Shown piece after piece: positions 1-7,962 of a stretch of 10,268 nucleotides of DNA. The notes beneath the pieces were generated by a model. It saw only the letters and a list, made by a program, of their open reading frames with translations, was not told the DNA's origin and ran no database searches. The DNA is taken from assembly GCA_947470205.1 (NCBI GenBank), contig CANISK010000037.1, positions 1-10,268 on the forward strand. Direction: 5' to 3'. How positions within the stretch are numbered: the stretch's first letter is position 1; each line of letters opens with the position of its first letter. Position numbers and translations under genes: made by a program. The stretch is from Neisseriaceae bacterium. GTDB taxonomy: Bacteria > Pseudomonadota > Gammaproteobacteria > Burkholderiales > UBA11063.

Positions 1-46
1 ATGACAAAGTATCTCGCGGGAATGACAAAGTATCTCGCGGGAATGA
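1..46. repeat. Left-edge tandem array of GCGGGAATGACA repeats
   Basis: Two head-to-tail 21-base units run from the first base, sharing the core CGCGGGAATGACAA with a short variable part (AGTATCT). They are followed by the start of a third core that degenerates into GGGAATGATAG. The array is cut by the window edge, so its full length is unknown. The core and its orientation match the array on the other side of ppsR. The following 60 bases up to the ppsR stop codon hold no gene, and I see no clear terminator hairpin there. Confidence 0.85.
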
Positions 47-108
47 TAGTCTTCTATTATGTCTTTACAGTGGTTATGCAATAAGTACAATGACGCAAGT
101 TTGAGATT

Positions 109-921
109 TTAAAATTTCTTAGTGAGGTTTATGCTATGCATTATCCCCACCGATATCTCTTCAATTGATTTTTTGCTTGTATTTAGATATGGGATATCAT
201 AAGTGCGCATTAGGTGCTCCGCAGTGTTTATTTCTTTTGTACATGTTGTTATACTTGAATATTCACTATTTGGTAGTCTATTGGTTCTAATGTGATGCAG
301 TCTATCTACATCAATGGTGAGTCCAAAAAGTTTACTGTGATATGCAATGAGTGCCTTGGGTAATTTATCTTGCTTTAAGTCATTTTCTACTAATGGATAA
401 TTGGCTGCTTTAATCCCATAATTTATTGCCAAATATAAACAAGTGGGAGTTTTACCCACTCGAGACACCCCAATTAATATCACATCTGCTTGATCAAAAT
501 CCTTCACCGTCATGCCATCATCATTATACAATGAAAAATCTATCGCCTCAATTCTTTTATAGTACTTATCTTCATCTATAATTCCATGAGATTTACCAAG
601 TGTAAGAGATGACGATATGCCAATTTCTGCCTCTAAACTTGGCACAAAAGACTCAAAAAAATCAATATGAAATACATGTGGTAATTTAAATTTATTTCTA
701 ATTGTGGGATTTATTATACTGGTTAGTACGATTGGCTTGATGCTATCTTTATTGTATCGGTTATTTATCCTAACAATAGCTTGGTCTGCTTTATAGATTG
801 TGTCCACAAATGGAATAACTTCTTTTTGAAAATCTACACTTTCAAACTGACTAAGTAGGGCATTGCCCAACCCTTCGGTTGTGATACCTGTGCGATCTGA
901 AATAAAAAATACATTTTTCAT
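109..921 (-). CDS. ppsR: Phosphoenolpyruvate synthase regulatory protein (PSRP, DUF299 family)
   Basis: Bifunctional cytosolic regulator that inactivates PEP synthase by ADP-dependent phosphorylation and reactivates it by Pi-dependent removal of that phosphate, so it switches pyruvate-to-PEP conversion on and off. The 270-residue product starts MKNVFFISDRTGIT, the usual family opening. It carries the P-loop-like GVSRVGKTPT near residues 151-160, then KAANYPL near 171-177, and LFGLTIDVDRLHHIR near 198-212 in the C-terminal half. The wording follows E. coli PpsR (AIDYTLAHDDG / GVSRCGKTPT) more closely than the PPDK-regulator branch, which favours PEP synthase as the target. The ppsA target gene is not in the window. 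The reading frame stays open 50 codons further upstream, but that part is translated repeat DNA, so I chose the internal ATG. It has a possible AAAGG Shine-Dalgarno about 11 bases ahead. No clear promoter was found upstream; repeat DNA begins about 80 bases before the start. Confidence 0.93.
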   Translation of the reverse strand: MKNVFFISDRTGITTEGLGNALLSQFESVDFQKEVIPFVDTIYKADQAIVRINNRYNKDSIKPIVLTSIINPTIRNKFKLPHVFHIDFFESFVPSLEAEIGISSSLTLGKSHGIIDEDKYYKRIEAIDFSLYNDDGMTVKDFDQADVILIGVSRVGKTPTCLYLAINYGIKAANYPLVENDLKQDKLPKALIAYHSKLFGLTIDVDRLHHIRTNRLPNSEYSSITTCTKEINTAEHLMRTYDIPYLNTSKKSIEEISVGIMHSINLTKKF

Positions 922-1002
922 GAGTAATTGAACCTTTGTTGTTGATGTAATTAGTGCAGTTAGAAAAATAAAAAATCTACTGATAGTATTAATAAACCAG
1001 TA

Positions 1003-1030
1003 CTGGATTCCCGCCTTCGCGGGAATGACA
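1003..1030. repeat. REP-like palindrome heading the array
   Basis: An 8-bp perfect inverted repeat, ATTCCCGC at 1007-1014 and GCGGGAAT at 1019-1026, closes a CTTC tetraloop and is flanked by CTGG and GACA. This is the widespread ATTCCCGC..GCGGGAAT type of intergenic palindrome. Its right half is the unit that is multiplied in the tandem array that follows, so it is probably the parent of that array. Copies with the same flanks (CTGGATT and AATGAC) lie at the right end of the window. Confidence 0.85.
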
Positions 1031-1152
1031 ATGATCTCGCGGGAATGACAATGATCTCGCGGGAATGACAATGATCTCGCGGGAATGACAATGATCTCGC
1101 GGGAATGACAAGACCCTTCGCGGGAATGACAAGACCCTTCGCGGGAATGACA
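1019..1152. repeat. Tandem array of 20-21 bp GCGGGAATGACA repeats
   Basis: Seven GGGAATGACA cores run head to tail. Four identical 20-bp units (GGGAATGACAATGATCTCGC) fill 1021-1100. Two identical 21-bp units with AGACCCTTCGC in the variable part fill 1101-1142. A final core lies at 1143-1152. The array is the reiterated right half of the palindrome at 1007-1026. It lies upstream of ppsR and in the same orientation as the left-edge array. On the minus strand it can be read as SFPRDHCH-like peptide repeats, which I consider spurious. Confidence 0.9.
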
Positions 1153-1222
1153 GTATTTTTAGAGAAAAATTCGCATTACAGCTCTCACCCAATCTCACTT
1201 ACCCTCACCTGCCCCACCAGTA

Positions 1223-1352
1223 CGAATATTCGAAGAGTTTGGGGCATAGGCAAGGCGGGGTTATAAAAATTGCGACGCTATGGACTAAAGCGTCCATGAG
1301 GAGCAATTTTTATAACCCCAACACAGCATATGCCCCAAAATCAAAGAGTATT
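1223..1352. repeat. Large structured inverted repeat (element A) after mgtA
   Basis: A long imperfect hairpin begins almost at the mgtA stop codon. The outer stem pairs TTTGGGGCATA (1238-1248) with 1329-1339, an 11-bp perfect match. After an asymmetric internal loop, GGGGTTATAAAAATTGC (1257-1273) pairs perfectly over 17 bp with 1303-1319. The tip holds ATGGAC-TAAAGC-GTCCAT (1280-1297). A further weak stem, 1225-1231 with 1346-1352, closes the base with one G-T pair. There is no T-run typical of an intrinsic terminator, but RNA from either strand would fold strongly, so it could end or protect the mgtA transcript. It shares architecture and tip with element B and its right arm with element C. 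Bases 1153-1222 beside it hold no recognisable gene. Confidence 0.85.
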
Positions 1353-4126
1353 TATTGCCATTCAAAGCGACGAACGTATATACTCTTCATTAGTTGGGTG
1401 AGTCCAAGATAGCCAACCAGTGTTAACATGAGCCATCCGAAATATGACCATGGGAGGGGTTGCATTTTAAAGTAATTTGCTAAAGCTGGTATCATTGGGA
1501 TTGACACCCCGAAACATAAAATCACAATCATCATTATTATCATATATATAGATGCCGTACTCTGAATAAATGGTATTTTGCGAGTTCGTATCATTTGTAC
1601 TATCATGGTTTGAGTAAATAAACTTTCAATAAACCACCCTGATTGGAACAGTGTTTGATGCCCTACAGTATTTGCACCGTATACAAACCACATTAAGAGA
1701 AATGTTGTCACATCAAAAATAGAGCTTAGGGGACCAAAAAATATAATAAACCGCCTTAGTTCCTTTGAATCCCACTTTTGTGGCTTGGCGAGAGATTCTT
1801 TATCCACATTATCAAACGGAATTGCAATTTGTGAGATGTCGTATAATAGATTTAACACCAATAAATGCATGGGCAACATTGGTTCAAATGGTAAAAATGC
1901 GGATGCGATTAGCACACTAAAAACATTCCCAAAATTTGAGCTTGCAGTTATCTTGATATATTTTAACATATTGGCAAATGTTTTACGCCCCTCTTCCACT
2001 CCATCTTCTAAAACCATCAAACTTTTTTCAAGTAAAATAATATCTGCAGCCTCTTTTGCGATATCCACTGCAGAATCCACAGATATACCAATATCTGCAA
2101 TCCGCAATGCTGCGGCGTCATTAATACCATCCCCCATAAACCCTACCGTATGCCCTGCTTTTTGCAACATCATCACAATTCGCTCTTTATGCGCCGGGGT
2201 GAGCTTAGCAAACACCGTGGTGTCATAAGCTATTCGCTCTAAATCTTTATCTGATAATTTATCTATATCAGCCCCTAGCAACATACCCTCTATATTTAAC
2301 CCAACTTCTTTACAAACTTTTTTGGTTACAAGTTCATTATCACCAGTTAATATCTTGACCATCACCCCATGTTTATTAAGTGCCTCTAGTGCAGCTTTGG
2401 TGGTTTCTTTTGGTGGATCCATAAAAGCTATATAACCTACCAATGTCATGTTGGTTTCATCGTGTACACTATACGATTGTTTTACATCAATATATCGTTT
2501 AATTGCAACTGCAACCACACGCAAACCTTCGGAGTTTAGATTTGCAGTAACGTGTTTTAATTTATGTAATAGCTCATCTGTAAGCGGAAGAATATGCTCT
2601 TGATGATATACTGTGCCACAACAAGCAATCATCTCTTCTACTGCACCCTTACAGATTAAGATATGTTCTTTGCTATTGTCTTCAACTACTACAGACATAC
2701 GTTTACGCTGGAAGTCAAATGGGACTTCATCAACTTTCCTATACTTTCTTATCAGCTCTGGGATATCACCAAAATTAGCACGTTCCAAAATCGCCACATC
2801 AAGAAGATTTTTAAGCCCAGTTTGATAATAACTATTTAAATATGCATATTCTAATACATCATCAAAATCTTCACCCATTATGTTGGTGTGTCGCTCTAAG
2901 CAAATTTTATCTTGCGTGAGTGTACCTGTTTTATCTGTACACAATATATTCATTGCACCAAAATTTTGTATCGCATCTAATCTCTTTACAATAACTTTAC
3001 GTTTAGACATAAGTACCGCACCTTTTGCCAAAGTGGATGTTACTATCATTGGCAACATTTCAGGGGTGAGCCCGACCGCAATAGATAATGCAAACATAAA
3101 CGCACTCATCCAATCATGTTTTGTTACTCCATTTAATACAAATACAATTGGTGACATAATTAACATAAAATAAATTAATAACCAGCTAACCTTATTAATT
3201 CCACGATGAAATGAAGTATCTACAACACCATGAGTGGTAACTTTTTTTGCCAAAGAACCAAATATGGTGTTTTTACCTACCGCGATTACTATTGCTGTTG
3301 CAGTTCCACTAACTACATTTGTCCCCATAAAACCAATATTTTCTAATTCCAACATATTCTCCACATTTGCCTTTGACTGCAATGCAAATTTTTCACTTGG
3401 TAAAGATTCACCCGTTAAAGATGCCTGAGATACAAATAGGTCTTTTGCAAGCAAAATCCGCACATCTGCTGAGATTAAATCTCCTGCGGATAATGTGATG
3501 ATATCCCCCACTACAAGCTCTCGAATTGGGATTTCAATTTTATTGGCACGCATGTTAAATAAGTTATCATTTACCTGTTCTTCATATAGGGCAATAATTT
3601 CATCTTCTTCATCAAATCTATATACGGTAGCCGAGGTGCTCACCATTGCTTTTAATTGGTCTGCAGCATTGTTTGACCTATTTTCCTGCACAAATCTTAA
3701 AATAGTGGAAATGATAATCATTAAGGTAATCACCACCATACCACGTACATCATCAGTTACAACAAAAAAACCATCTAAGAGTGTGAGTAATAAATTAAAA
3801 GGATTTTTATAACATAACCACAAATGTTTATACCACGTGAGTTTTTCTTGACTGGCTATTTCATTTTTACCAAATTTATCACGATTTCTCTCCACTTCAA
3901 TTATTTTTAACCCATGAGGAGTGGAAGATAGCTCTTGATAAAGATCATCTGCACTCATATAACTATGTTTAATCACTTGACTGGCGGTGGATTCTGGAGA
4001 CACGTGATTAATGAGATGATAATTTTCATCAAATAGATTAGGATCACCCACAAACTGACTACGATGGGTGAATTTTTTATCAAAAAATTCGATAATTTTT
4101 GTTTTTACATTGTCTAATATACTCAT
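1352..4126 (-). CDS. mgtA: Magnesium-transporting P-type ATPase, MgtA/MgtB family
   Basis: Inner-membrane P3B-type ATPase that imports Mg2+ at the cost of ATP. Numbered from the chosen ATG (924 residues; E. coli MgtA is 898), it has an actuator TGES at about 238-241, the transmembrane SIAVGLTPEMLP at about 348-359, and the phosphorylation motif DKTGTLT at about 398-404. It also has KILTGDN at about 591-597 and the hinge motif GDGINDAAAL at about 665-674. Hydrophobic segments lie near 112-147, 313-335 and 340-368, with the remaining helices in the C-terminal 200 residues, as in ten-helix members. The hydrophilic N-terminal tail is about 100 residues. An in-frame TTG lies three codons upstream, but the ATG suits the family better. 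No obvious Shine-Dalgarno precedes it. The gene is transcribed alone, divergent from queD, and is followed within a few bases by hairpin element A. Confidence 0.95.
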   Translation of the reverse strand: MSILDNVKTKIIEFFDKKFTHRSQFVGDPNLFDENYHLINHVSPESTASQVIKHSYMSADDLYQELSSTPHGLKIIEVERNRDKFGKNEIASQEKLTWYKHLWLCYKNPFNLLLTLLDGFFVVTDDVRGMVVITLMIIISTILRFVQENRSNNAADQLKAMVSTSATVYRFDEEDEIIALYEEQVNDNLFNMRANKIEIPIRELVVGDIITLSAGDLISADVRILLAKDLFVSQASLTGESLPSEKFALQSKANVENMLELENIGFMGTNVVSGTATAIVIAVGKNTIFGSLAKKVTTHGVVDTSFHRGINKVSWLLIYFMLIMSPIVFVLNGVTKHDWMSAFMFALSIAVGLTPEMLPMIVTSTLAKGAVLMSKRKVIVKRLDAIQNFGAMNILCTDKTGTLTQDKICLERHTNIMGEDFDDVLEYAYLNSYYQTGLKNLLDVAILERANFGDIPELIRKYRKVDEVPFDFQRKRMSVVVEDNSKEHILICKGAVEEMIACCGTVYHQEHILPLTDELLHKLKHVTANLNSEGLRVVAVAIKRYIDVKQSYSVHDETNMTLVGYIAFMDPPKETTKAALEALNKHGVMVKILTGDNELVTKKVCKEVGLNIEGMLLGADIDKLSDKDLERIAYDTTVFAKLTPAHKERIVMMLQKAGHTVGFMGDGINDAAALRIADIGISVDSAVDIAKEAADIILLEKSLMVLEDGVEEGRKTFANMLKYIKITASSNFGNVFSVLIASAFLPFEPMLPMHLLVLNLLYDISQIAIPFDNVDKESLAKPQKWDSKELRRFIIFFGPLSSIFDVTTFLLMWFVYGANTVGHQTLFQSGWFIESLFTQTMIVQMIRTRKIPFIQSTASIYMIIMMIVILCFGVSIPMIPALANYFKMQPLPWSYFGWLMLTLVGYLGLTQLMKSIYVRRFEWQ

Positions 4127-4158
4127 AGTACGCAACTTTTTATATAAATATTACCTAA

Positions 4159-4187
4159 ATTATAACACCTTCATTGTAAGCGTGCAA
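4159..4187 (-). promoter_or_regulatory. Candidate sigma70-type promoter of mgtA
   Basis: Read on the minus strand, a consensus TATAAT (4159-4164) lies 17 bases downstream of TTGCAC (4182-4187). The -10 box is perfect and the -35 box is weak beyond TTG. It would put the transcript start about 25 bases before the mgtA ATG, which leaves no room for a long Mg2+-sensing leader of the kind found on enterobacterial mgtA. This is prediction by eye only. Confidence 0.5.
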
Positions 4188-4263
4188 AAAATCATCCATA
4201 AATTTTATCAATAAAGTGTGATAAAATTAACTATAAATTGTATTTTTTTAAGATTGTTTTATT

Positions 4264-4701
4264 ATGACAAAAATATTTGCGGTTCGCACACATGAAATTC
4301 ACGCTGGACATCGTGTATATGGACATAATGGTAAATGTAAATCATTGCATGGACATAGCTATATTATTCATTTTTACTGTGAAGGCACTAGTGAAGACAC
4401 AAAACTCAATGAACTTGGTATGGTGATTGATTTTGGAATCATCAAAGAGACACTATGTAAGTGGTTGGATGAAAATTATGACCATAAAATGCTTATCTGG
4501 GAACATGACCCGATTCACGTATCTTTAAGTAAAATAGATGATGGAGTGGTGGTGGTACCGTTCAACCCAACCGCTGAAAATATCGCATATTTTTTATTAA
4601 ATACAATCGCACCAAAGTTATTAAAAGATATCGACATTAATGTCACACGAGTTATAGTTGAAGAAACTTCCAAATGCAGGGCTGAATGCGTGAATGATTA
4701 A
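4264..4701 (+). CDS. queD: 6-carboxy-5,6,7,8-tetrahydropterin synthase
   Basis: Cytosolic zinc enzyme of the PTPS fold that converts dihydroneopterin triphosphate to 6-carboxytetrahydropterin, the step before QueE in making 7-deazaguanine precursors (preQ0, queuosine). The 145-residue protein has the expected zinc histidines: His13/His16 region in HAGHR, then His29 and His31 in HGHSY. The catalytic Cys25 lies in GKCKSLHGHSY. It also has Asp-His at 73-74 (ENYDHKML), PTAENIA at 102-108 and a C-terminal VEET at 132-135. Its length is a little over the E. coli protein (about 120 residues). The ATG has only a weak purine stretch upstream. It is the first gene of a two-gene unit with queE and is divergent from mgtA. 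No preQ1-riboswitch-like sequence was recognised in the 137-base leader region, so its regulation is unknown. Confidence 0.93.
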   Translation: MTKIFAVRTHEIHAGHRVYGHNGKCKSLHGHSYIIHFYCEGTSEDTKLNELGMVIDFGIIKETLCKWLDENYDHKMLIWEHDPIHVSLSKIDDGVVVVPFNPTAENIAYFLLNTIAPKLLKDIDINVTRVIVEETSKCRAECVND

Positions 4702-5383
4702 ATCAAATAAAAGAATGTACCCGATAAATGAGATTTTTAATACAATTCAAGGGGAAGCAAAATTTACCGGTACTCCAAGCGTGTTTATTCGTATGCAAGG
4801 ATGTGACGTAGGGTGTGCGTGGTGTGATACTAAACGTACTTGGGATAAGGATATTGCCAATAAAATTGATTTCACTGAGCTTGTAAATAAAAATAAAGAA
4901 AATGGCAAATGGGCAGATGTTGGGCTTGATGAATTGGTTGAATATATTCAAAACACTTACCCTGTGATTTCACATGTAGTGATTACTGGTGGCGAACCTG
5001 CTATGTACAACCTCACTTCACTTTGTGTAAAACTAGAAGAGATTGGTAAAGATGTTCAAATAGAAACTAGCGGCACTGAGGAGACACATGTCAGCCCATC
5101 CACATGGGTCACATTGTCTCCTAAGATTGATATGCCAAATAAAAAACCACTTATTAAAAGCGCGGTTATTAGAGCCAACGAAATAAAAATGCCAATCGGC
5201 AAAAAACAAGATATTGAAAAACTAAGACGATTTTTAAATGAATATGATATTTCACAGGATGTTAACATATGGCTTCAACCATTGTCTACCAACCCATCCT
5301 CCACATCAATTTGCATGGATGAGGCAATGAAAAATAACTGGAAAATCAGCATTCAGACACATAAATATCTAAATATCCGATAA
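4694..5383 (+). CDS. queE: 7-carboxy-7-deazaguanine synthase (radical SAM)
   Basis: Radical S-adenosylmethionine enzyme that contracts the ring of 6-carboxytetrahydropterin, the QueD product, to 7-carboxy-7-deazaguanine. In the 229-residue protein the [4Fe-4S] motif CDVGCAWC (CX3CX2C) has cysteines at 37, 41 and 44. The SAM-binding GGEP is at 99-102 and VQIETSGTE at 121-129. It also has VTLSPK at 139-144 and ends in the family tail SIQTHKYLNIR. This is the E. coli-type enzyme (223 residues, starting MQYPINEMF), not the shorter Gram-positive type. The chosen ATG overlaps the queD end by 8 bases and has AGGG 12 bases upstream, which suggests translational coupling. A second ATG at 4715 (MYPINEIF) aligns better with the E. 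coli start but has no Shine-Dalgarno. QueC, which would act next, is not in the window. Confidence 0.95.
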   Translation: MIKSNKRMYPINEIFNTIQGEAKFTGTPSVFIRMQGCDVGCAWCDTKRTWDKDIANKIDFTELVNKNKENGKWADVGLDELVEYIQNTYPVISHVVITGGEPAMYNLTSLCVKLEEIGKDVQIETSGTEETHVSPSTWVTLSPKIDMPNKKPLIKSAVIRANEIKMPIGKKQDIEKLRRFLNEYDISQDVNIWLQPLSTNPSSTSICMDEAMKNNWKISIQTHKYLNIR

Positions 5384-5425
5384 TTAGAGTTCGCAATCAT
5401 TACGTTTGTTTATGGAAGAGAGTGC

Positions 5426-5550
5426 GCACTCGACGTATTTGGGATTTAGACTAGGCGAAATTTAAAAAATTAAGCCGCCGTGGACTAAATGTCCATAAGG
5501 TTTAATTTTTGAAATTTCAACAACGTATAAATTCCAAAGACAATGAGTGC
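5426..5550. repeat. Large structured inverted repeat (element B) between queE and maeB
   Basis: A long imperfect hairpin fills the gap between convergent genes. The base stem pairs GCACTC (5426-5431) with GAGTGC (5545-5550). A middle stem pairs TTTGGGATTTA (5438-5448) with the region ending at 5538. The inner 20-position stem, 5457-5476 with 5499-5518, has one A/G mismatch and one G-T pair. The tip is TGGAC-TAAAT-GTCCA (5481-5495). The layout, about 101 bases between middle-stem ends, and the TGGACTAAA tip match element A, whose arms have different but again self-complementary sequence. It lies 16 bases after the maeB stop codon and could act as a two-way terminator. The left part of the gap (5384-5425) shows no gene. 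Confidence 0.85.
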
Positions 5551-5554
5551 TGGG

Positions 5555-7840
5555 TTATTGTGCTTCTACGGATGCCAATGCCACCATATTAACAATCCGT
5601 CTCACTGAAGAAATCGGGCTTATTACATGTACTGGCTTTTGTAGACCCATGAGAATTGGCCCTACGGTTACTCCGTCTGGACTCGATACTCGAAGGAGAT
5701 TGTAGGAAATATTTGCTGCTTCTATATTTGGCATTACTAATAAATTGGCTGAATGTTTAAGCCTTGATTCTGGCATAATTTGATTTAATATGTCAGGCAC
5801 TATCGCAGCATCGCCGTGCATTTCACCTTCCACTTCTAATGTAGGATGCTTATCTTTTAGCATTTGTGATAAAAGACGCATCTTATTTGCACTTTCAGAG
5901 CTCATATCTGCCCCAAAGCTACTATGAGACAAGAGTGCCACCTTTGGTTTAATACCAAACCTTTCGATTGATTTTACTGCTTTTTGTGTAATGTGATATA
6001 GCTCATTTAAACTTGGATTATGATTTACGAATGTGTCTGTGATAAATAAATTTCCATGTGGCAATATCAGAGCATTCATTGTCCCTGCAATTTCTTCTGG
6101 ATTGTCATAACCTATAATGTCTCTTAATACTTTATAGTGATCATAAAATTTACCAAATGTGCCACAGATTAGAGAATCTGCTATTCCCATTTTTAAGGCT
6201 AACGCACCAATGAGAGTAGTATTTCTAGTTACTTCTCGTCTCGCCTCCTCTTTACTTACCCCTTTATATTTCATTGAATCATAATACATTCCCCAAAAAT
6301 CTTTGAATCTCACATCTTGCTCATTATTTATAATGGTGAAGTCGATATCTGGTTTTATATTCAAACCAAGTGCTTCAATACGTTTTTCAATAACAAATGG
6401 CCTACCTATTAAGGTAATTTTAGCTAAATTATAATCAATAATTTCTTGAGTTGCCCTTAATACTCTTTCATCTTCACCCTCACATAAAATTACATGACGT
6501 GGATTTTCTCGGGCGAGGTTAAATACTGGACGCATAAACATATTAGTTTTATAAATATACTGATTTAATTTATTAATATATTCTTCCATATCATTGATGG
6601 GACGAGTGGCAACTCCGCTATCCATTGCAGCTTTTACTACCGCCGGTGCAATGACTTTAATTAATCTATTATCCAATGGTGTTGGGATTATGTACTCTCT
6701 GCCAAATTTTATCTCTTTGCCTCCATATGCATTTGCAACTAAATCATTTGGTATTTGAGTAGCTAAGTCTGCAATTGCATGCACGGCAGCCATTTTCATT
6801 TCTTCATTAATACAAGATGCACCCACATCTAATGCACCACGAAAAATATATGGAAAACAAATAGCGTTATTAATTTGATTGGGGTAATCACTACGACCAG
6901 TTGCTATAATTGCATCTGGTCTTACTGCTTGTGCTAATTCTGGCATAATTTCCGGAGTGGGGTTTGCAAGAGCGAATATCAATGGATTTGCTGCCATAGT
7001 TTTCACCATTGCTTGATTCACAACATTTGGCGCTGAAACTCCAAGAAAAATATCTGCATTTATCATGGCGTCTGCTAATGTACGATAATCTGTTTTTTGG
7101 CAATAAAATGATTGCAATGCTGATAATGCATCTTTTCGATTTTCATGTAAAATACCATCTACATCACTTACAAAAATATTTGCTTTTTGCGCACCCATTC
7201 TTACTAATAAATTTAAACACGCAATAGCGGCTGCCCCAGCTCCTGATACCGCAATTTTTACTTGACTCAAATCTTTCTTAACAATTTTTAACCCATTAAT
7301 AACACCAGCTGCAACCACTATTGCAGTTCCATGTTGATCATCATGAAAGACTGGGATATTTAGTTTAGCTTTTAGTTTCTCTTCAATGTAAAAACACTCT
7401 GGAGCTTTAATGTCTTCAAGGTTAATCCCCCCAAACGTAGGCGCTATAGCAGTCACGACATCAACAAATTTATCGATATCAGTTTCGTTAATTTCAATAT
7501 CAAAAACATCCACTCCAGCAAATTTTTTAAATAATATCCCCTTACCTTCCATGACTGGTTTCCCAGCTAACGCTCCGATTGCACCAAGCCCAAGTACTGC
7601 CGTGCCATTGGTAATAACGGCTACTAAATTACCTTTATTGGTATAATCATAAGCTTTCATTGGGTCTCGTTCAATCTCAAGACAAGGAGCCGCCACTCCT
7701 GGGGTATAAGCAAGAGATAAGTCCCTTTGGGTTGCCATGGGTTTTGTCGATACTACTTGTATTTTTCCTGGAGTGGGGAATTTGTGATAATCTAATGCAT
7801 CTTTAATGAGTTGTGGATCTAAATGGAATTTGTCTGACAT
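5555..7840 (-). CDS. maeB: NADP-dependent malic enzyme with C-terminal phosphotransacetylase-like domain
   Basis: Cytosolic enzyme that decarboxylates malate to pyruvate and CO2 with reduction of NADP+. The 761 residues match the E. coli MaeB length (759). The malic enzyme part (about 1-430) has [13 protein letters not shown] at 44-56, [18 protein letters not shown] at about 99-116 with the catalytic lysine region, metal-binding [10 protein letters not shown] at 141-150 and FHDDQHGTA at 165-173. It also has the nucleotide-binding GAGAAA at 200-205 and [14 protein letters not shown] at 313-326. The remainder is a PTA-like domain (GMHGD-type [25 protein letters not shown]). In this family that domain is regulatory, responding to acetyl-CoA, and is not known to be catalytic. 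AAAAGG lies 10 bases before the ATG, and a possible -10 box TAGAAT is at 7877-7882 on the minus strand. The gene stands alone, divergent from ruvC and convergent with queE. Confidence 0.96.
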   Translation of the reverse strand: MSDKFHLDPQLIKDALDYHKFPTPGKIQVVSTKPMATQRDLSLAYTPGVAAPCLEIERDPMKAYDYTNKGNLVAVITNGTAVLGLGAIGALAGKPVMEGKGILFKKFAGVDVFDIEINETDIDKFVDVVTAIAPTFGGINLEDIKAPECFYIEEKLKAKLNIPVFHDDQHGTAIVVAAGVINGLKIVKKDLSQVKIAVSGAGAAAIACLNLLVRMGAQKANIFVSDVDGILHENRKDALSALQSFYCQKTDYRTLADAMINADIFLGVSAPNVVNQAMVKTMAANPLIFALANPTPEIMPELAQAVRPDAIIATGRSDYPNQINNAICFPYIFRGALDVGASCINEEMKMAAVHAIADLATQIPNDLVANAYGGKEIKFGREYIIPTPLDNRLIKVIAPAVVKAAMDSGVATRPINDMEEYINKLNQYIYKTNMFMRPVFNLARENPRHVILCEGEDERVLRATQEIIDYNLAKITLIGRPFVIEKRIEALGLNIKPDIDFTIINNEQDVRFKDFWGMYYDSMKYKGVSKEEARREVTRNTTLIGALALKMGIADSLICGTFGKFYDHYKVLRDIIGYDNPEEIAGTMNALILPHGNLFITDTFVNHNPSLNELYHITQKAVKSIERFGIKPKVALLSHSSFGADMSSESANKMRLLSQMLKDKHPTLEVEGEMHGDAAIVPDILNQIMPESRLKHSANLLVMPNIEAANISYNLLRVSSPDGVTVGPILMGLQKPVHVISPISSVRRIVNMVALASVEAQ

Positions 7841-7911
7841 AATATATTAACCTTTTCATATTTTTTTATGAACAATATTCTACCATGAGTTATAATGTAT
7901 AATCACAGTAT

Positions 7912-7940
7912 TTGAAATCTGGACGAAGATTATATATAGT
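7912..7940 (+). promoter_or_regulatory. Sigma70-type promoter of ruvC
   Basis: TTGAAA (7912-7917) and TATAGT (7935-7940) are separated by exactly 17 bases, each one mismatch from consensus. The transcript would start about 16 bases before the ATG at 7963, with a GAGAG ribosome-binding site at 7950-7954. The site also argues against a longer ruvC reading frame that would use the -35 TTG as start codon. Confidence 0.65.
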
Positions 7941-7962
7941 AACAATATTGAGAGTATTAATA

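Noticed and set aside
922..1071. A 50-residue N-terminal extension of PpsR (VIPAKAGIQ...)
   Set aside because: The extension is encoded by the repeat and its flank. The known family start MKNVFFISDRTG lies at the internal ATG.
1015..1152. CRISPR array
   Set aside because: Units are 20-21 bp with only 6-7 variable bases, which are themselves repeated. There are no unique spacers and no cas genes.
989..1198. A minus-strand reading frame through the repeat array encoding SFPRDHCH-type peptide repeats
   Set aside because: It is translated tandem repeat DNA with no Shine-Dalgarno and no protein-like composition.
1238..1339. Integron attC site for elements A and B
   Set aside because: They lack the terminal RYYYAAC/GTTRRRY boxes, the arms pair too perfectly, and there are no cassette-like genes or integrase.
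1238..1352. Classical Rho-independent terminator after mgtA
   Set aside because: The hairpin is long and strong, but no T-run follows it on either strand. Terminator activity is possible but not the standard form.
1785..3812. Several plus-strand reading frames inside mgtA
   Set aside because: They are antisense shadows of a clearly recognised P-type ATPase, and none shows its own family motifs.
4200..4263. preQ1 riboswitch before queD
   Set aside because: No recognisable preQ1-I stem and A-rich tail pattern; the leader is simply AT-rich.
4703..5268. Minus-strand reading frames inside queE
   Set aside because: These are antisense shadows. QueE has all its radical SAM motifs on the plus strand.
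6891..7646. Small reading frames on both strands inside maeB
   Set aside because: They overlap a well-conserved malic enzyme domain in other frames and lack ribosome-binding sites.
7912..7962. A TTG start giving RuvC 17 more residues
   Set aside because: The TTG is the -35 box of a good promoter. The ATG at 7963 has a ribosome-binding site and gives the standard RuvC N-terminus and length.
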